Below are positions 1 through 7,594 of a DNA stretch of 41,069 nucleotides, piece after piece. The stretch spans positions 1 to 41,069 of the forward strand of contig JACCXM010000002.1 in NCBI GenBank assembly GCA_013697005.1. The letters are read 5' to 3'. This DNA comes from Chloroflexia bacterium (GTDB taxonomy: Bacteria > Chloroflexota > Chloroflexia > Thermomicrobiales > UBA6265). Position 1 is the stretch's first letter. Every line of letters starts with the position of its first letter. The notes beneath the pieces were generated by a model. It made no database searches, was not told the DNA's origin, and worked only from the letters and a program-made list of their open reading frames with translations. Position numbers and translations under genes: made by a program.

Positions 1-1267
1 ACACTCGTTGCATTGGCTCCGCGGCGACGATGCGTTCGACGAGATCGATACCGTCGCACTGCGCTTCCAGATCGGCGGGATCGCGCAGGTAGGCGTGATC
101 GATATCCAATGGCGCGTGGGGGTCCGCGGACAGCAACCGCACCCGGCCCTGGGAGCGTGCGTATTGCAGACTGGCGGTGATCCACAAAAACCACGCGCCA
201 TGCTCCTCACTGAAGTCCTGTCCGATGTAGATGTGCAGATCGATCTCATCGCCGGCATGGCGGCTACGGGTCTTGGCGATCACCGGGATGAACGATCGGG
301 TCCGCGGTGCGTAGTCGGGGTGCACCAATCTCGGCGATGGCCGGTCGGGCGAGACGAGCTGGTGATCCAGCAGGTGTTCGCCAATCCCCGGCAGATGCTT
401 CACGACCGGGATGCCAAGCTCCCGCAGGTGCGCGGCGGGTCCGATCCCGGAACGGAGCAGAATCGTGGGCGATCCGTATGTTCCCGCGCAGAGCACGATC
501 GCTCTACCGGCGATTATTGCCCCATCGGCCGTGCGCGCGGCGCAGGCTCGCCCGTTCTCAACCAGGACGCGGTCGACCAGCGTATCCGCCAGGATAGTGA
601 GGTTTGATCGAGTGCGGGCGGGAGCGAGGTAGGTAAACGCTCCGTTCATGCGGATGCCGTCGGCAATGTTCTTCGGCGCGGAACCAACACATGGCGCTTG
701 CCACGGCGTCCCGTTCAGATCGGCGACCCGTGGCAAGCCGAGTGATTCCGCCGCGCTCAGGAACGCACGCTCGGCCGGCGCGATATCATCGTCAGCGATT
801 CGAAAGACCGGCACGGGTCCATCTTTCCCCGCCAGCACACCGCCCCCCGGATCGTTTTCGGCGCGCTGAAAAAATGGAAGAAGCTCCTGAAAACTCCAGC
901 CAGGATTGCCCAGCGCCGCCCACTCGTCATAGTCGGCGGCGGAACCGCGCAACCAAACGCAGCCATTGACCGTCGTCGTGCCACCGGCGATTCGCGAGCG
1001 CGGCAGGGCAAAGGGATTGCCGGCTTCGCGTCCGGCGAGGATGTAACCCCAATCGTGCGAATCGGGCCAGATCGAGCTGGGATCGAGCAGCTCGGCGGGC
1101 CAATGTGCTGGATCGGGTCCATAGTCAGGACCAGCCTCCAGCAGCAGCACCGTGCGCTTGCGATCCTCGGACAGCCTATTCGCAAGCACGCAACCAGCCG
1201 CGCCCGCACCGACGATGATGACGTCGTAGGTGGCGCCCCGTCCTGCGCGGTCACGATCCAATCCCAT
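1..1267 (-). CDS. GMC-family FAD-dependent oxidoreductase (3' end outside the window)
   Basis: Flavoprotein oxidoreductase of the glucose-methanol-choline family, oxidising an alcohol group with FAD. Translating the minus strand from the ATG at 1267 gives 422 codons without a stop up to the window edge, so the C-terminal substrate domain is missing. The FAD-binding Rossmann motif GAGAAG lies at residues 20-25 in YDVIIVGAGAAGCVLANRLS. The first GMC signature is seen as AGGTTTVNGCVWLRG and the second as AGTYGSPTILLRSGIG. The catalytic His/Asn pair near the C-terminus cannot be checked. It is divergent from the solute-binding protein and amine oxidase genes, with 251 bases between. The substrate is unknown; choline dehydrogenase-like and other alcohol oxidase members cannot be separated on this fragment. 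Confidence 0.92.
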   Translation of the reverse strand, partial: MGLDRDRAGRGATYDVIIVGAGAAGCVLANRLSEDRKRTVLLLEAGPDYGPDPAHWPAELLDPSSIWPDSHDWGYILAGREAGNPFALPRSRIAGGTTTVNGCVWLRGSAADYDEWAALGNPGWSFQELLPFFQRAENDPGGGVLAGKDGPVPVFRIADDDIAPAERAFLSAAESLGLPRVADLNGTPWQAPCVGSAPKNIADGIRMNGAFTYLAPARTRSNLTILADTLVDRVLVENGRACAARTADGAIIAGRAIVLCAGTYGSPTILLRSGIGPAAHLRELGIPVVKHLPGIGEHLLDHQLVSPDRPSPRLVHPDYAPRTRSFIPVIAKTRSRHAGDEIDLHIYIGQDFSEEHGAWFLWITASLQYARSQGRVRLLSADPHAPLDIDHAYLRDPADLEAQCDGIDLVERIVAAEPMQRV

Positions 1268-1350
1268 GACGCACGTTCCTCGCGCTGCGACCGAATCCCC
1301 TGCCAATGGGATCATAACGGTCGCTGGACCTCGCCGCTTCCGAAGTCAAA

Positions 1351-1414
1351 AGCCCCTCTCCCTGCGCCCAGGGAGAGGGATTGGGGTGAGGGTCTCTCAG
1401 GAGTTGGGTGAAGG
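1351..1414. repeat. Dispersed hairpin repeat, copy A (CTGCGC loop type)
   Basis: Sequence beginning AGCCCCTCTCCCTG, then a short loop, then the reverse complement CAGGGAGAGGG and a G/T-rich tail ending GGTGAGGGTCTCTCAGG. The same element recurs near 12050, 15518, 23795, 30170, 31783 and 34946. This copy lies between the divergent GMC oxidoreductase and solute-binding protein genes, just upstream of the promoter-like hexamers at 1430. Confidence 0.85.
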
Positions 1415-1429
1415 CTTACCCTACTAGCG

Positions 1430-1458
1430 TTGACAACAACCCGGGCCTTTTCTAGGCT
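1430..1458 (+). promoter_or_regulatory. Sigma-70 type promoter for the solute-binding protein gene
   Basis: TTGACA at 1430-1435, a 17-base spacer, then TAGGCT at 1453-1458. The -35 matches consensus fully and the -10 matches at four of six positions. It lies about 60 bases before the start codon at 1519. Prediction from sequence only. Confidence 0.55.
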
Positions 1459-1518
1459 ACCAGCGCGTGGGACAATCATGAGCGGCGGACAGCTGGGTTC
1501 CGGAGAAGGAGCAAGTCC

Positions 1519-2886
1519 ATGTCTGATTTCGGAATGCGACAGCGCGCACGGGCACACGATGTGCTCTCGCGGCGCCGGTTTCTCCAGGCCACCACCGGCG
1601 CCGGACTGGCGATCGGACTCGGCCGAACCGGGTTGACGTCGACCGCGCACGCCCAGGAGGTGACGTTCAGCCGTGACTACGAGGGCACGACCCTCAACAT
1701 GTTGATGGAGGACGTGCTCGAAACCACGATCATCGAGGGACTCCTGCCCGATTTCACCGAGAAAACCGGTATCACCGTCAACTTCGAAAAAGTCGCCTAT
1801 CCGGTCATGCACGAGAAACTCGTGCCGCAGCTCGCCTCCGGACCCGGCAATGGCTCCTACGACGTGCTCGAAGTCGACTTTTACTGGGTCTACGAGTTTG
1901 CCCGCTCGGGCTGGGTCGAGGATCTCGGAGGGCGGATCGCCGCCTCTGAAGGCCAGGTCGATCTAGAACGCTACATACCCGCGCTCCTGAATACGGGCTC
2001 CACCGTCGACGGCAAGACCTTTTACATCCCGATCTTTCCCTATCCAATGGGGTTGATCTATCGGAACGATCTCCTGGCGGACGAAGCGTTCCAGGCTGCC
2101 TACGAAGAAAAAACCGGCTCCGCGCTCGCACTTCCTGAGAGTGTCGAGGCCTATGTCGAAATGGCGGAGGCTGTTTCATCGCTCGACCTGGGCGTCTACG
2201 GCGCGGCGATGCAGGCACAGCAGGTCGACCCCATCGTCATGGAGTTCTGTAATTTCCTTTACGGACTCGACGGCGCGATCTACAACGCCGAGCTGACCGA
2301 ACCGGCGATCAACAACGAAACGGGTGTCAAGGCCGCCGCGCTCTATGCGCGGTGTGTCAATAGCGCCGCTCAGCCCGGTGCCGCCGGCGCAGATCTCAAC
2401 GACACCATCGCCACCTACAGCCAGGGTAAGGCGTTCAGCATGATCTCCTACATGTTCATGCTCTCCGTCTTCAACGACGATGAGGCCTCGACGGTCAAGG
2501 GTGTCAATACCATGACCGTCATGCCGGGCGGCCACGGCTTGACCGGCGCCTTCAGCTGGGGACTGCCTATTTCCTCACCCAATCCCGACGCGGGCTGGGA
2601 GTTCATCAAGTGGGTGGAGTCGCCGGATGTCGCCATGCAGCGGGCGCTAAATGGCGGCGTGCCCGCGCAACAAGCACCCTATGACAACGAGGAGTTCGTC
2701 ACCGAGTACCCGTGGATGCCGCAGGCCAAGGAGATGATCGCCACTGGCGAGGGGCTGCCCGCGGTCACCAAACAGACCCAGCTCGTCGAAATCCTGGGCC
2801 GCCATCTGAGCGACGTCGTCGCTGGCGCCAAAACCGCCCAGGAAGGGATGGACGCGGCGGCGGCGGAGCTGAAGTCGCTTCTCTAA
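1519..2886 (+). CDS. Family 1 extracellular solute-binding protein, Tat-exported (paralog 1)
   Basis: Binding protein of an ABC importer of the carbohydrate type (family 1, UgpB/MalE-like), 455 aa. The N-terminus carries a twin-arginine signal, SRRRFLQATTGAG at residues 17-29, with a likely cleavage after AHA near residue 45. GGAGAAGGAG just upstream supports the ATG at 1519. It is a close paralog of the protein at 12129; by eye well over half of aligned residues match, with long shared blocks such as VMHEKLVPQLA and QQVDPIVMEFCNFLY. No permease or ATPase is adjacent; the next gene downstream is a copper amine oxidase. It may deliver substrate to the permeases at 11137 and 13539, or to a system outside the window. 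The ligand cannot be read from the sequence. Confidence 0.9.
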   Translation: MSDFGMRQRARAHDVLSRRRFLQATTGAGLAIGLGRTGLTSTAHAQEVTFSRDYEGTTLNMLMEDVLETTIIEGLLPDFTEKTGITVNFEKVAYPVMHEKLVPQLASGPGNGSYDVLEVDFYWVYEFARSGWVEDLGGRIAASEGQVDLERYIPALLNTGSTVDGKTFYIPIFPYPMGLIYRNDLLADEAFQAAYEEKTGSALALPESVEAYVEMAEAVSSLDLGVYGAAMQAQQVDPIVMEFCNFLYGLDGAIYNAELTEPAINNETGVKAAALYARCVNSAAQPGAAGADLNDTIATYSQGKAFSMISYMFMLSVFNDDEASTVKGVNTMTVMPGGHGLTGAFSWGLPISSPNPDAGWEFIKWVESPDVAMQRALNGGVPAQQAPYDNEEFVTEYPWMPQAKEMIATGEGLPAVTKQTQLVEILGRHLSDVVAGAKTAQEGMDAAAAELKSLL

Positions 2887-2893
2887 CGAGAGA

Positions 2894-2985
2894 GTTAGGG
2901 TGATGGGTGTTCTTCGCGGAGGGCGGTCTGACCCACCTCAGGGCGCACGACTGAAGATTCCTATCACCCTATAACCCTATCACCC
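2894..2985. repeat. Convergent GGGTGAT / ATCACCC repeats after solute-binding protein 1
   Basis: Just after the stop codon are AGGGTGATGGGTG (from 2896) and, about 60 bases on, CTATCACCCTATAACCCTAT running into CACCC. The arms are complementary in type. The same kind of pair follows the paralogous binding protein at 13505-13667. It could act as a transcript-end hairpin or mark an old duplication. Confidence 0.55.
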
Positions 2986-3007
2986 GTTACCAAAGGACAA
3001 GGAAACC

Positions 3008-4969
3008 ATGGCACAGGCACCAGCGCGCACCCGGCACCTTCTGGAACCGCTCGCGGTCGACGAGCTCGCGGAGGCGGTGGCGATCCTGCGCGCTGGAGCG
3101 CCCGGCGGAAGCTGGGACGAACGTCGCTACCGGTTTGTCGAGGTCGCATTGCGCGAGCCGCCGAAGGAGGTCGTCCTCGCCGTGGAGGCGGGTAATGACG
3201 ACGATCTGCCCCGCGAAGCCCGCGCCGTGCTGATCGACCGCGCCGAGCGTGCGACGGTAGTGGCGACTGTCTCCCTCACCGAGGGCCGGGTCACGTCCTG
3301 GGACGCCATCGCGGCGGGACAAGCGACGCTGACTCTGGAAGAAATCCTCGAGTGCGAGAAGGCCGTGCGCCTCGACGCTGACTTTCAGACCGTTATGCTC
3401 CGGCGCGGCATCAAGGACATGGACCTGGTCTGGGTCGATCCCTGGCCATTCGGCGTCTACGAAGATGAGGCCGACCTCGAAGGACGCCGCTTGACCCGCG
3501 GCATCGTCTGGGTGCGCTCAGATCCCGACGACGACAACGGTTACGCCCACCCGGTCGAAAACGTCATCGTCATCTTCGATCTCAGCGACATGGCCGTCGT
3601 GCGGGTCGAAGATTACGGAGTCGTCCCCATCCCGGCCAGAAACGCCAATTACGGCCGGGAAGACGTCGGCCCACAGCGCACGGACCTGAAACCGATCGCC
3701 ATCACTCAACCCGAGGGACCCAGCTTCGCCGTCGACGGCATGTTCGTGCGCTGGCAGAAATGGCAGTTCCGCGTCGGTTTTACCCCCCGCGAAGGATTGG
3801 TGCTGCATACCGTCGGCTGGGAAGATGGGGACCGGGTGCGGTCCATCCTGCATCGCGCCGCGATGTCCGACATGGTTGTGCCCTACGGCGACCCCGCTCC
3901 CACCCACCATCGCAAGAACACGTTCGATGGCGGCGAGCTCAACTTCGGGGCGCTCGTCAATTCCCTCACCCTCGGCTGCGACTGCCTGGGTGAAATCCAC
4001 TATTTCGACGCCGCCCTGGTCGATCAGGGTGGCGCGGCGTATGCCGTGAAGAACGCCATCTGCATGCACGAGGAAGACTTCGGCGTTCTCTGGCGGCACA
4101 TGAACATGCGCACCAATCAGACCGAGGTGCGGCGCTCGCGGCGACTCGTAATTTCTTCGTTCTCGACGATCGGCAATTACGACTACGGCATCTTCTGGTA
4201 TCTCTATCAGGACGGCACGATCCAATGCGAGGTCAAGCTGACCGGCATTCTCTCCACCGGGGCGGTGACACCGGGCGAGACGCCGCGCTATGGCCAGCTT
4301 CTCAACGACGATGGTCTTTACGCCCCGATCCACCAGCACTTCTTCAATTTCCGGCTCGATCTCGACATCGATGGTCCGGTCAATACCGTCTATGAGGAGC
4401 ACGCCGAAGCCGAACCGGCCGGTGCCGGCAATGCGCTGGGATCGGCGTTTCGCACGGTGCGCACCGCCCTGCGCACCGAGTTGGCAGCGCAGCAGTTGGT
4501 CGATCCCTTGCAGGGGCGGGTGTGGCGGGTCGTCAACCCGGATCGCTTGAACGCGGTCGGCGAACCCGTTGGCTACCGGCTGGTGCCGCAGGGCAATGTC
4601 CGCGCCATGGCCAGCGCCGCCTCCAGCGTGGCGAAACGCGCTGCCTTCATGACCAAGCATCTCTGGGTGACGCCGCACGCCGACGACGAGCGTTTCGCCG
4701 CCGGCGATTTTCCTTATCAGCATCCCGGCGGTGCGGGACTCCCCGAGTGGACCGCCGCCGATCGCGCGATCGCGGAAACCGACGTCGTGCTCTGGTACAC
4801 GATCGGCAGTCACCATGCGCCGCGTCCCGAGGACTGGCCAGTGATGCCGGTCTCCTACGCTGGGTTCATGTTGCAGCCGACCGGCTTCTTCGCCGCCAAC
4901 CCGGCCCTCGACGTGCCACCGCCGATGGCGCATGCGAACGGGCACTGTTGCGAAGAACGCTTGTCATAG
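3008..4969 (+). CDS. Copper-containing primary amine oxidase (TPQ enzyme)
   Basis: Oxidatively deaminates primary amines to aldehydes, releasing NH3 and H2O2, with a copper ion and the self-made cofactor topaquinone. At 653 aa it matches the bacterial phenylethylamine/histamine oxidase length. The cofactor motif N-Y-D-Y is present in STIGNYDYGIFWYLYQDG, making Tyr391 the predicted topaquinone. Copper ligands are predicted as His442 and His444 (IHQHFF) and His603 (SHHAPRPEDWPVMPV). The catalytic base is predicted as Asp307 (NTFDGGEL). AAGGAAACC precedes the ATG. No signal peptide is visible, so it is probably cytoplasmic. It lies 121 bases behind the solute-binding protein. A relic of the C-terminus of a second copy is at 6118-6234. 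Residue assignments rest on recalled alignment with the Arthrobacter enzyme. Confidence 0.95.
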   Translation: MAQAPARTRHLLEPLAVDELAEAVAILRAGAPGGSWDERRYRFVEVALREPPKEVVLAVEAGNDDDLPREARAVLIDRAERATVVATVSLTEGRVTSWDAIAAGQATLTLEEILECEKAVRLDADFQTVMLRRGIKDMDLVWVDPWPFGVYEDEADLEGRRLTRGIVWVRSDPDDDNGYAHPVENVIVIFDLSDMAVVRVEDYGVVPIPARNANYGREDVGPQRTDLKPIAITQPEGPSFAVDGMFVRWQKWQFRVGFTPREGLVLHTVGWEDGDRVRSILHRAAMSDMVVPYGDPAPTHHRKNTFDGGELNFGALVNSLTLGCDCLGEIHYFDAALVDQGGAAYAVKNAICMHEEDFGVLWRHMNMRTNQTEVRRSRRLVISSFSTIGNYDYGIFWYLYQDGTIQCEVKLTGILSTGAVTPGETPRYGQLLNDDGLYAPIHQHFFNFRLDLDIDGPVNTVYEEHAEAEPAGAGNALGSAFRTVRTALRTELAAQQLVDPLQGRVWRVVNPDRLNAVGEPVGYRLVPQGNVRAMASAASSVAKRAAFMTKHLWVTPHADDERFAAGDFPYQHPGGAGLPEWTAADRAIAETDVVLWYTIGSHHAPRPEDWPVMPVSYAGFMLQPTGFFAANPALDVPPPMAHANGHCCEERLS

Positions 4970-4980
4970 ACGTTTCGACG

Positions 4981-6102
4981 TCAGGCGGCACTCGCACCGC
5001 CCGCGTGAGCCCACTCGGTCTCGACGATGCGTGGGGCGTGAACGCCGGCGTCGCCTGTGTCGAGCGGCTTGCCCGCCTCGGCCCAGGCGGCCGTGCCGCC
5101 GGCAACGCTCGCGACGTGCGCGAACCCCACCTGTTTCAGGAACTGAACGGCGCGCAGCGATCGCGCCCCCGCCTGGCAGATCACCAGTAAGGGACGATCC
5201 CGCGGCAGCTCCTCGAGACGATCGGCGAGATCGGCTTGGGGCAGGCTCATCGCACCGGGCACGTGTCCCCACGCGTATTCCGCCGGCTCGCGTACATCGA
5301 TCAGCAATGCGTCCGGGGTGCGGCCTTCCAACGCGTCGAGACCGATTTCAGTCACCTCCGGGTTGGTGGTGAGCATTGCCCAGGGACGGTCGGCCAACCC
5401 ACGGTTGGTCGCCTCGATGGCGGTGATATTGAGCGGCCGGGCGGGGACCGCATCGCCCAGTTGGTCGATGAACGGTCCCCGCTCTAGCCGCGCCAGCGGG
5501 TTGAATAACCGCTCGAAGCCGATCGTCGTGCTGGGCCGGCCGCACATCCCTTTGCCGCACGGTCCTTCGAAATGTCCCGGAAAGACCGCCACCCAGTCCG
5601 GGAGGCGCAGCAACCGGGTCAGGCTCTCGTACTGGGCGGCGGCGTCCCCCCCGCCGAAGTCCGGTCGCCCTACGTCCCCGACCAGCAACGAATCGCCGGT
5701 GAGGACCATCGACGGCTCCGGGCTGCGGGTCGGATTGACCACCAGCAGCGAGATCAGCTCCGGCCGGTGCCCGGGGGTGTGCAGCACCCGTAGCCGCAGT
5801 TGCCCGAGCGCTAGTGCTTCGCCGTCGTGCAGCGGACGAAACGGGTACTCCACTTGCGCAGCCTCGTGCAGACAGAGCTCCGCCCCGTGCTCGGCGGCCA
5901 ACCGGCGCCCACCCGAGACGTGATCGGCGTGGATATGGGTGTCGATCGCGTAGCGCAGAAGAAATCCGCGCTGCGCCAGCAATTCATCGTACTGCTCGAT
6001 CGCCAGCGATGGGTCGATGATGGCCGCCTCGTGGCTTTGCCGTGAGGCCACCAGATACGACGCGCAGCCGCACTGCTCGTCGAGGAATTGCTTGAAGTAC
6101 AT
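4981..6102 (-). CDS. Persulfide dioxygenase-rhodanese fusion (metallo-beta-lactamase fold plus rhodanese)
   Basis: Predicted to oxidise glutathione or low-molecular-weight persulfide to sulfite (ETHE1-like domain) and to transfer sulfane sulfur (rhodanese domain). Residues 1-230 form the metallo-hydrolase: TYPE motif THIHADH (His56, His58, Asp60, His61), HTPGH, LTGDSLLVGDVGRPDF and FPGHFEGPCGKGMCGRPS. Residues about 260-373 form the rhodanese domain: LLIDVREPAEYAWGHVPGA and the active-site loop CQAGARS (Cys309). The start at 6102 is chosen for the AAGGAGG just upstream; a longer reading from 6159 would translate the antisense of the amine oxidase relic. It is the last gene of a minus-strand series beginning with the sulfurtransferase at 8443. 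Resembles the Firmicute/proteobacterial CstB or BLH-type fusions; direct substrate unproven. Confidence 0.92.
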   Translation of the reverse strand: MYFKQFLDEQCGCASYLVASRQSHEAAIIDPSLAIEQYDELLAQRGFLLRYAIDTHIHADHVSGGRRLAAEHGAELCLHEAAQVEYPFRPLHDGEALALGQLRLRVLHTPGHRPELISLLVVNPTRSPEPSMVLTGDSLLVGDVGRPDFGGGDAAAQYESLTRLLRLPDWVAVFPGHFEGPCGKGMCGRPSTTIGFERLFNPLARLERGPFIDQLGDAVPARPLNITAIEATNRGLADRPWAMLTTNPEVTEIGLDALEGRTPDALLIDVREPAEYAWGHVPGAMSLPQADLADRLEELPRDRPLLVICQAGARSLRAVQFLKQVGFAHVASVAGGTAAWAEAGKPLDTGDAGVHAPRIVETEWAHAGGASAA

Positions 6103-6117
6103 CGCCGCCGCCTCCTT

Positions 6118-6234
6118 GAGGACTGGCCAGTGGTGCCGGTCTCCTGGACCGGCATCCAATTACAGCCCACTGGAATCTCCGCCGGCAACCCGGCCCGCGA
6201 CGCGCCACCGCCAACGCCGCTCCCAATGCGATAG
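6118..6234 (+). pseudogene. Relic of a copper amine oxidase C-terminus
   Basis: Reading the plus strand from 6118 gives EDWPVVPVSWTG, IQLQPTGISAGNPARDAPPP and then TPLPMR before a TAG. The intact enzyme at 3008-4969 has EDWPVMPVSYAG, FMLQPTGFFAANPALDVPPP at the matching place. About 22 of 32 residues agree with no gap. No other part of an amine oxidase is visible nearby. The relic lies opposite the leader of the persulfide dioxygenase gene, whose start and ribosome-binding site abut it. Confidence 0.75.
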
Positions 6235-6310
6235 GAGACCGTCTTGGACGATGACCCCGGTGAAAACATTGGGCGCACCCCAAGTGCGCAGTACCCCGCG
6301 GCGGTCTCCG

Positions 6311-6994
6311 TCAAAACCGGCAGACATTGGTGCTCGGGACGTGGGCGCCCTCCGGCAACTGGGCATCGATCAGGACGTCGATCGAGGCGATGCTGGCTGT
6401 GCTGCCGTTGATATCGAAAACGTGCCAACTCTTATCGGTCGCCGCCGGATTGGCGGGATTCGCCCACTGCTGCACGATCCGCCCGCCGGCTTCCCTCAGG
6501 ACAATCATCAGCTCTCCCGCGGCCGTGGAGTCGTTGAGCTCGATCCAATATTCGTAGCTGCCCCCGAGCAGCGCGAAGATCGTGGTGACTTCGGAGCCGG
6601 CCGATGTCTCGTCGCCACTGGCGCAAGCAAACGGGTGCCCATCCTCGCAGGTATGACTGGCGGCATCGCAGTCATAGTCGATAAAGGGGGAGGGGCCGGT
6701 GGTTGCGTTCTCCGGCGGCACGAAGAGATACGAGTCGTGATCGGCCGGCACGGTCCAAATCGCCTCGATGGTCAACGGCGCGTTCAGGCAGAACGTCGCG
6801 TTGCACGTTTGCCCCGGATTGCCGCACTGCTCTCCATTCGGCCGGCAGAGACCCTCCTTCTTCTTGTGTTTGCGCTTGCGCTTGTGCTTTTTCCTTTTGG
6901 CTTCGGCGTTATCCGAGCCGGCGAGCGCAAGCAGCGTTGCGGCCGTCACGCCGAACTGGCGACGGGTCAACCCGTCGAAGTTGATGCCGTTCAT
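6311..6994 (-). CDS. Exported protein with Lys/Arg-rich linker, function unknown
   Basis: 227 aa, starting at the ATG at 6994 behind GGAGGTAGCC. The N-terminus has a twin-arginine-like signal, LTRRQFGVTAATLLALAG. It is followed by an extremely basic stretch KRKKHKRKRKHKKK at about residues 34-47, then a short Cys cluster (LCRPNGEQCGNPGQTCNATFC). The rest looks like a secreted beta-domain (WTVPADHDSYLFVP, GGSYEYWIELND, KSWHVFDINGS), with a general resemblance to DUF2135/YfaP-like extracellular domains that is not conclusive. It follows the Cys-rich gene at 7040-7525 by 45 bases and shares its design: leader, basic linker, Cys-containing exported part. The basic stretch could bind anionic wall polymer or nucleic acid; that is inference. 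Confidence 0.75.
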   Translation of the reverse strand: MNGINFDGLTRRQFGVTAATLLALAGSDNAEAKRKKHKRKRKHKKKEGLCRPNGEQCGNPGQTCNATFCLNAPLTIEAIWTVPADHDSYLFVPPENATTGPSPFIDYDCDAASHTCEDGHPFACASGDETSAGSEVTTIFALLGGSYEYWIELNDSTAAGELMIVLREAGGRIVQQWANPANPAATDKSWHVFDINGSTASIASIDVLIDAQLPEGAHVPSTNVCRF

Positions 6995-7039
6995 GGCTAC
7001 CTCCGCGACAAGACAATTGAGTCCGTGTAAGCCGCGCAA

Positions 7040-7525
7040 TCACGGATTTGCAGCGCATGGATCTTCAGCCGTACCGCACGTCTCATTGACGGTGAAGCAA
7101 CACTCCACTTCCCGGGGATCCCAGCAGTAGTAGGAGCCGCAGCAGAGGGCGGTATTGGGGATGCATCGGCCTCCGCAATACTGGGTCCAGTTTTCGAATC
7201 CGGGAACCGAGATGTTGCTTACACAGCGCAAGTCGATGCACGTACCGTCGTGGCACGTGTCGCCATGGCGGCAGACATTGCCGCAGGTTCCACAATTGTT
7301 GTTGTCGAACCGCGAGCCAGTGCACGGCAGAGGTGGAGCCGGGTTGGATTGGGATTTGCGTTTCTTGCTCTTCCCGCGCCTTCTGCTGCTTCTGGCCTCG
7401 GTCAACCTCACGTCGCTAACGACCCGGCCGGAAACGAGCGCACCCGCCGCGAGGAGAACCGCCCGCCGCGACCCGGCGCGCGATACGATCTCACTCAGCG
7501 TGTCGATCCAATGTAGGCCGGTCAT
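7040..7525 (-). CDS. Small exported protein with 16 cysteines
   Basis: 161 aa of unknown function. GGAAGGA sits six bases before the ATG at 7525, so this start is preferred to the ATG at 7531. The leader SRAGSRRAVLLAAGALVSG looks like a twin-arginine or Sec signal. A basic linker SSRRRGKSKKRKSQ follows, then a proline patch. The last 97 residues hold 16 Cys, including NNNCGTCGNVCRHGDTCHDG, a pattern common in exported Cys-rich modules, and the vicinal pairs LCCG and ECCF. An even number of Cys suits a disulfide-bonded fold or metal/sulfur binding. It lies 63 bases after a sulfurtransferase and 45 bases before another basic-linker exported protein, so all are probably cotranscribed. Confidence 0.75.
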   Translation of the reverse strand: MTGLHWIDTLSEIVSRAGSRRAVLLAAGALVSGRVVSDVRLTEARSSRRRGKSKKRKSQSNPAPPLPCTGSRFDNNNCGTCGNVCRHGDTCHDGTCIDLRCVSNISVPGFENWTQYCGGRCIPNTALCCGSYYCWDPREVECCFTVNETCGTAEDPCAANP

Positions 7526-7594
7526 GGTCATTCCTTCCGTGGAAGCGATCTGAGCTCGCGGGCGGTCACGCCCGAGCCGATCGTGCGACGCGAG

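Noticed and set aside
757-1254. 165-codon minus-strand frame in the GMC gene
   Set aside because: Different frame from the real gene, which reads open from 1267 to the window edge with both GMC signatures.
3518-4945. Long antisense open frame on the minus strand opposite the amine oxidase
   Set aside because: It mirrors a gene with full catalytic motifs; GC-rich codon use gives long antisense frames.
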